Below, one piece after another: positions 60,763-64,000 of a DNA stretch of 64,000 nt (position 1 is the first letter of the stretch; the number at the start of each line of letters is the position of its first letter). The notes beneath the pieces were generated by a model that was not told the DNA's origin, did no database searches, and saw only the letters and a list, made by a program, of their open reading frames with translations. The position numbers and the translations under genes are program-made. The DNA is from Fagopyrum homotropicum (taxonomy: Eukaryota > Streptophyta > Magnoliopsida > Caryophyllales > Polygonaceae): contig BSWB01000002.1 in NCBI GenBank assembly GCA_033239125.1, positions 2,699,001 to 2,763,000 on the forward strand. Direction: 5' to 3'.

Positions 60763-61025
60763 ATTTTCGCACTCAAAACTAAGTGCAAGTAAAGAGGAGC
60801 GTCAAAAAAACAAAAAAACAAAAAAACAAAAAAAACCTTCAAGCTTCTAGTGTTCAAAATTGGAATTTGTAAGGATGGCCCGTATATTTGGGTTTATTCC
60901 TTAATTCTTACATTACTGTTTTTTCCTTTATATTTGTGGATGTAAACAATACTTGATCGATTAAATAAACAAGCTTTCAATTCACGAATTTTTTCATCAT
61001 ATCGCTATGAAATTCACAAATTTAA
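60763..61025. other. Intergenic spacer
   Basis: AT-rich, with a run of (CAAAAAAA) units at 60808-60835. No gene. Confidence 0.5.
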
Positions 61026-61127
61026 GGGTTCGTTTGGCTCATTGTTTTTGTAAACAAAAAAAGACGATACTCTTATTACTTACAAAATCGTTATGTAATT
61101 AACAAAGAGTGTTTTTTACACGAACCC
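61026..61127. mobile_element. Harbinger-like MITE, 102 bp, touching the lipid-transfer-like gene
   Basis: It starts GGGTTCGTTTGG and ends CACGAACCC, with TAA on both sides (61023-61025 and 61128-61130) as a 3-bp target duplication. Its right terminus supplies the last codons and the stop of the open frame 61116-61514 on the minus strand. Confidence 0.7.
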
Positions 61128-61514
61128 TAATAGAACACACAACGAAAACAAGGAATATAAGAGCTGAAATTTTGGCCCAATGAGTATATTGATCAACTTA
61201 CTCCCACACTTGATCCCAAGGTGAAGCATAATACCACAACACCTAGCAACGTACCAAACCTTGTCCGGACTAATACCCGGCGAGCCCTCGGACACATGCC
61301 GGCACGCTTGGGGTGCATTGCAACCTGCATTCGCCGGCGGGATCTTAGGCCCATCCTCTTGCAGGTACACTCCACATTTGATCATTAGCTCCACGATACC
61401 GGCTCCTTTACATGTCCGGGCTTTGGCCGGGCTTGGACTCATACCCACTACTAGCCCTACCACCACAAGACATGCAACAAACACTAGACGACTCTCGTAC
61501 GACGAGTAAATCAT
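61116..61514 (-). CDS. Diverged lipid-transfer-protein-like secreted protein
   Basis: The open frame has 132 codons. An N-terminal signal peptide (hydrophobic core FVACLVVVGLVVGM, likely cleavage after AKA near residue 32) precedes a domain laid out like a plant LTP/8-Cys protein: C-x11-C with IKCGVYLQEDGPKIPP, then AGCN, ACRH, DKVWYVARCCG and GIKCGS. The usual CC and CxC pairs are each reduced to one Cys, although CC occurs later, so the standard disulphide set cannot form. After KCGS a strong donor GTAAGT (61201 downward) is present. In relatives the protein ends shortly after KCGS-Y, so the hydrophobic tail to 61116 may be intron read-through. I did not find a second exon. Normal family role: binding lipids or signalling in the cell wall; function here is uncertain and a decaying gene is possible. 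Confidence 0.65.
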   Translation of the reverse strand: MIYSSYESRLVFVACLVVVGLVVGMSPSPAKARTCKGAGIVELMIKCGVYLQEDGPKIPPANAGCNAPQACRHVSEGSPGISPDKVWYVARCCGIMLHLGIKCGSKLINILIGPKFQLLYSLFSLCVLLGFV

Positions 61515-61751
61515 TCTTCTAAAGAATGTGAATCAGTGAATGGGAAATTGGAAACGAAAGAGTCTTTGGTGATGGTGCAGTTTTTTGTTAATAGAAGTTG
61601 AAAATTTATATTATAAATCTAATTAAGTGAAATATCTTGTTGATTTGGGATGAGATTGTGATTACATTTTTCCATGGATTCATGCATGAAATATTTATAA
61701 GGGGTAATATTGAGCTTAAGAAGGTAACTATTATTGTAATGAATGAATAGA
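61515..61751. promoter_or_regulatory. Upstream region of the lipid-transfer-like gene
   Basis: It contains TTTATAATATAAATT on the minus strand (about 61604-61618), a possible TATA box roughly 100 bases before the ATG at 61514. Otherwise a short spacer. Confidence 0.35.
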
Positions 61752-62330
61752 GGATTTTTATTTTTTTTTATACTGTATGGTAAGCGATTAGATTGGATCA
61801 TCTTTTCGAGACTCTCCAACCTAGAGCATCCTTCCGGATGAAATCCATCACCTGAGAGGGGATCGAAGTGCAACCTAGGGGGTAGTCGTGTCCCAAATAT
61901 GCGAGCTTATTGGCAACATTCTTGACTTCTCTAAAGACGTGTTGTATCTTTACTGCTGGAAACTAACCAAAATATTAGTGATATCAGAAATGATGAGATC
62001 AAATTCCCATGGGGTTTCCAGATTCGTTTAATGGAATTGATGATTGTAAGATTACCTCCTTCAATCTCAAGTTTATTAATTTTCAGATCACATGCTCTGA
62101 TCAACCCCTCCCTTAGCGCGCATGCTTCAGCATGAAAGACCGATGTGTTTCCACACTGTCCGCAGCCTAGGGAGATGGTTGATGCATGTTCGTTTCTCAG
62201 AATGAACCTGAAGGCTGACTCTTCGGACTCGCGTTTAGATCCATCAAAATATAACTTGACAAATCCATTCTCAGGTCTTAGCCATTTGATATTTCTAGTT
62301 TTTCTATTACTTATGACCACTTTTTATTTT
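61752..62330 (-). pseudogene. LINE RNase H remnant
   Basis: On the minus strand from about 62300: WLRPENGFVKLYFDGSKRES (RNase H start with DGS), SVFHAEACALREGLIRA (the E of the active site), KLEIEGGNLTIINSIKRIW (D replaced by G). After a frameshift come VKIQHVFREVKNVANKLAYL and MDFIRKDALGWRVSKR, ending at the stop 61798-61800. A T-rich run at 61757-61770 on the plus strand is the A-rich tail. The order is the same as in the 27.6-kb and 32-kb relics. Frameshift and lost Asp mean it is inactive. Confidence 0.75.
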
Positions 62331-62692
62331 GTCTAATTCTTTCTTTTATTCGCATCCTGCCACACCTTATTTGTTCTTGTACTCGTTCCCTAATATTTTT
62401 AGATCTTTTTATTGTTAAAGATATTTTGGTTTCGTTCAGTCCAAACATTGCACCACATAACTGCTAGTTGGACTAGTTAACACAGGTGACCATACTTGCC
62501 AGTTTTTTTGTTAGAGTAGTTTTAAAATAGAGGATTTAGATTACTTTGTGTTAGACGTTTTTCTAAAGTAAAATCAAATGTCCAATTGGAAAACATTCCC
62601 ACATCGTAAATCTTGTACTTCAATCCCCTCTAAATGTTCTATATATATACAAGTGATCTCATTGATATTATTACATTCAACCCTGCACAAAA
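62331..62692. promoter_or_regulatory. F-box gene upstream region
   Basis: TCTATATATATAC (62638-62650) is a good TATA box about 45 bases before the ATG at 62693. The rest is AT-rich, with no other feature. Confidence 0.55.
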
Positions 62693-63772
62693 ATGGATGT
62701 AACAAATTGTCTTCCCCTAGCCTTATGGATTCAAATCTTAGCTTTGCTCCCTGTCAAATCTCTCATTGTTGCACGTACTGTCAGCAAATTTTTCCTCAGT
62801 GTAATCGACGATCCCTCTTTCGTCTCCTTTCATACACAAACCTTTCCGGCAAACCTCAATGAAAGCCGAATGCTCATTCTCCGAGACCAACGGGAAACAA
62901 ATTGTGAAATCGTTGACAACGAAAATGCACAATTGGTAACCAAGCGGACAGAATTGCCATCTTACTTTGACTCTTACAATTGGTACATTGCTGGTTCAGT
63001 GAATGGACTTCTACTGCTTGTTTCCCGTAGAAATTTCATATGGAATCCGTCGATTACAAAGTTCCGAACACTTCCTCATCCCTCGGAATTGTCCAGTTGG
63101 AGAAACGGGTACAGATTTGAGAGATTGAGCTTAGGATTCGGGTACCACGAATCCTCAAACGACTACAAAGTACTCGCCATTATGGACCATGTATTGTATG
63201 ATAACGAGCTTCAGTTCGGTGATCATCCGGCCGATAAAGCAGATGACGGGGTTTGGGTTTATAGTGTCAAAACCGACTCGTGGACGACGGTCGGGTTTCC
63301 CGCTTGCCGGCATAAGAGGAAGATGTCTGCAAAATGTTGTTTCAAGAACGGATTGGTTTGGATTGAAGGCGTGGATACGGGTCATAGCTATTATCATCAT
63401 TTGACTCGATTTGACTTTACAACGGAGAAGTTCAATTACATTCCGGTTCCGTATCCGATTGAATGTAACTTGTGGGTCGAGAATCGGCTCATTGTGGTTG
63501 ATGGTGGATCTTCTTTGGCGGTTTCCGGTATGGACTCGAAGTCTATCGTCTCCGTATGGGCTATGGACGCGAGAACAAGCTCGTGGAGTAAAATTTACAA
63601 TATTGGAGAAGGTGTGCTGCAAATGAAAGTCTTTGAAAACAAGGAGATGATAATGGAGTATTGGTCAAAATTGACCAAAACGAAGGTTTCCTTGTTCGAT
63701 GAGAGTGAGAGGGTTCATGATGAAATCTACTATGCAGGGACTTATGTCGAGAGTTTAGTTCTACTTAACTAG
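62693..63772 (+). CDS. F-box protein with FBA (F-box-associated) domain
   Basis: A single-exon gene of 359 aa. The F-box is at the N-terminus (about residues 6-48: LPLALWIQILALLPVKSLIV, then RTVSKFFLSVIDDPSFVSFH), the part that binds Skp1/ASK in SCF ubiquitin ligases. An FBA-type substrate domain follows: GSVNGLLLLV, IWNPSITKFRTLPHP, LGFGYHESSNDYKVLAI, VWVYSVKTDSWTTV, and the later FKNGLVWIEG and VWAMDARTSSWSKIY repeats. This layout is typical of the large plant F-box/kelch-like FBA_1/FBA_3 families, which expand quickly and target diverse proteins, so the substrate cannot be guessed. The first Met is chosen: the TATA box lies just upstream and the F-box begins six residues later. No defect is seen. 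Confidence 0.92.
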   Translation: MDVTNCLPLALWIQILALLPVKSLIVARTVSKFFLSVIDDPSFVSFHTQTFPANLNESRMLILRDQRETNCEIVDNENAQLVTKRTELPSYFDSYNWYIAGSVNGLLLLVSRRNFIWNPSITKFRTLPHPSELSSWRNGYRFERLSLGFGYHESSNDYKVLAIMDHVLYDNELQFGDHPADKADDGVWVYSVKTDSWTTVGFPACRHKRKMSAKCCFKNGLVWIEGVDTGHSYYHHLTRFDFTTEKFNYIPVPYPIECNLWVENRLIVVDGGSSLAVSGMDSKSIVSVWAMDARTSSWSKIYNIGEGVLQMKVFENKEMIMEYWSKLTKTKVSLFDESERVHDEIYYAGTYVESLVLLN

Positions 63773-63886
63773 TCTAGTTTTAAAACAAAGACCAAATTTC
63801 AATGTCTTGATGCTTATGAATTCATGTATTAATGAAATTTTAATAATAAAAATGTTTCTATTTATTGGATAAATGTGGAGATTGCT
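63773..63886. other. F-box gene 3' flank
   Basis: AT-rich 3' UTR with AATAAAAATG at 63843 as a possible polyadenylation signal. Confidence 0.45.
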
Positions 63887-64000
63887 ATTTGTACCACCTC
63901 AAACATGCTATTCATACCCCGATTATGCGTACGCAATGCGTAGCCGTAGAAGGAAGCTCATTTCGTTCAAAAAAATAAAGGAAAATGGTTACGACTACGC
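63887..64000. mobile_element. MITE, second copy of the 47-kb family (partial, window edge)
   Basis: GAGATTGCTATTTGTACCACCT begins here, followed by ATGCTATTCATACCCCGATT and TGCGTACGCAATGCGTAGCC, the reverse complement of the interior of 47044-47179. The other end lies outside the window. Confidence 0.75.

Overview
This is a nuclear window from a flowering plant, almost certainly a eudicot: AT-rich, with multi-exon genes whose introns follow GT..AG, plant-specific families (cytokinin dehydrogenase, IQ67-domain protein, F-box/FBA protein, lipid-transfer-like protein), and dense plant-type transposons. I cannot name the species. There is no sign of prokaryotic or organellar sequence.

Six host genes can be supported. 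In order: a Notchless/NLE WD40 ribosome-assembly factor (minus, 10374-14262, 13 exons, 475 aa); a cytokinin dehydrogenase (minus, 20249-22359, 5 exons, 533 aa); an IQD calmodulin-binding protein (minus, 38848-40906, 5 exons, 414 aa); a UBP24/USP10-type deubiquitinase (plus, 51957-57517, 7 coding exons, 539 aa); a diverged lipid-transfer-like secreted protein (minus, 61116-61514); and an intronless F-box protein (plus, 62693-63772). Exon joins were read by eye from splice sites and frame continuity. The genes are independently transcribed and do not form a pathway.

The rest is mostly mobile DNA. Positions 1-3566 hold the PBS end and a 2.5-kb LTR of a minus-strand LTR retrotransposon. A palindromic AACTACGC family occurs at 3829 and 24833, PIF/Harbinger-type MITEs with 3-bp target duplications at 6418, 24248 and 61026, and TRIM-like LTR elements at 5757 and 35813. 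Five LINE ends carrying zf-RVT and/or RNase H coding sequence lie around 15291, 27645, 31996, 43878 and 61752. A 1.15-kb foldback element is bounded by (TA)n tracts at 36838-38131, and MULE and Ty1/copia relics lie at 58496-60762.

The most unusual object is at 48566-50941: a Helitron-like element with A^T insertion, TC start, hairpin and CTAG end. Almost all of its length is a 13.4-copy, nearly identical 170-bp tandem array in which every unit restarts at the Helitron 5' terminus. It sits about 1 kb upstream of the deubiquitinase start codon. A second, reverse-oriented Helitron (15807-16395) interrupts a LINE RNase H domain, and the coding frame closes perfectly when it is removed.
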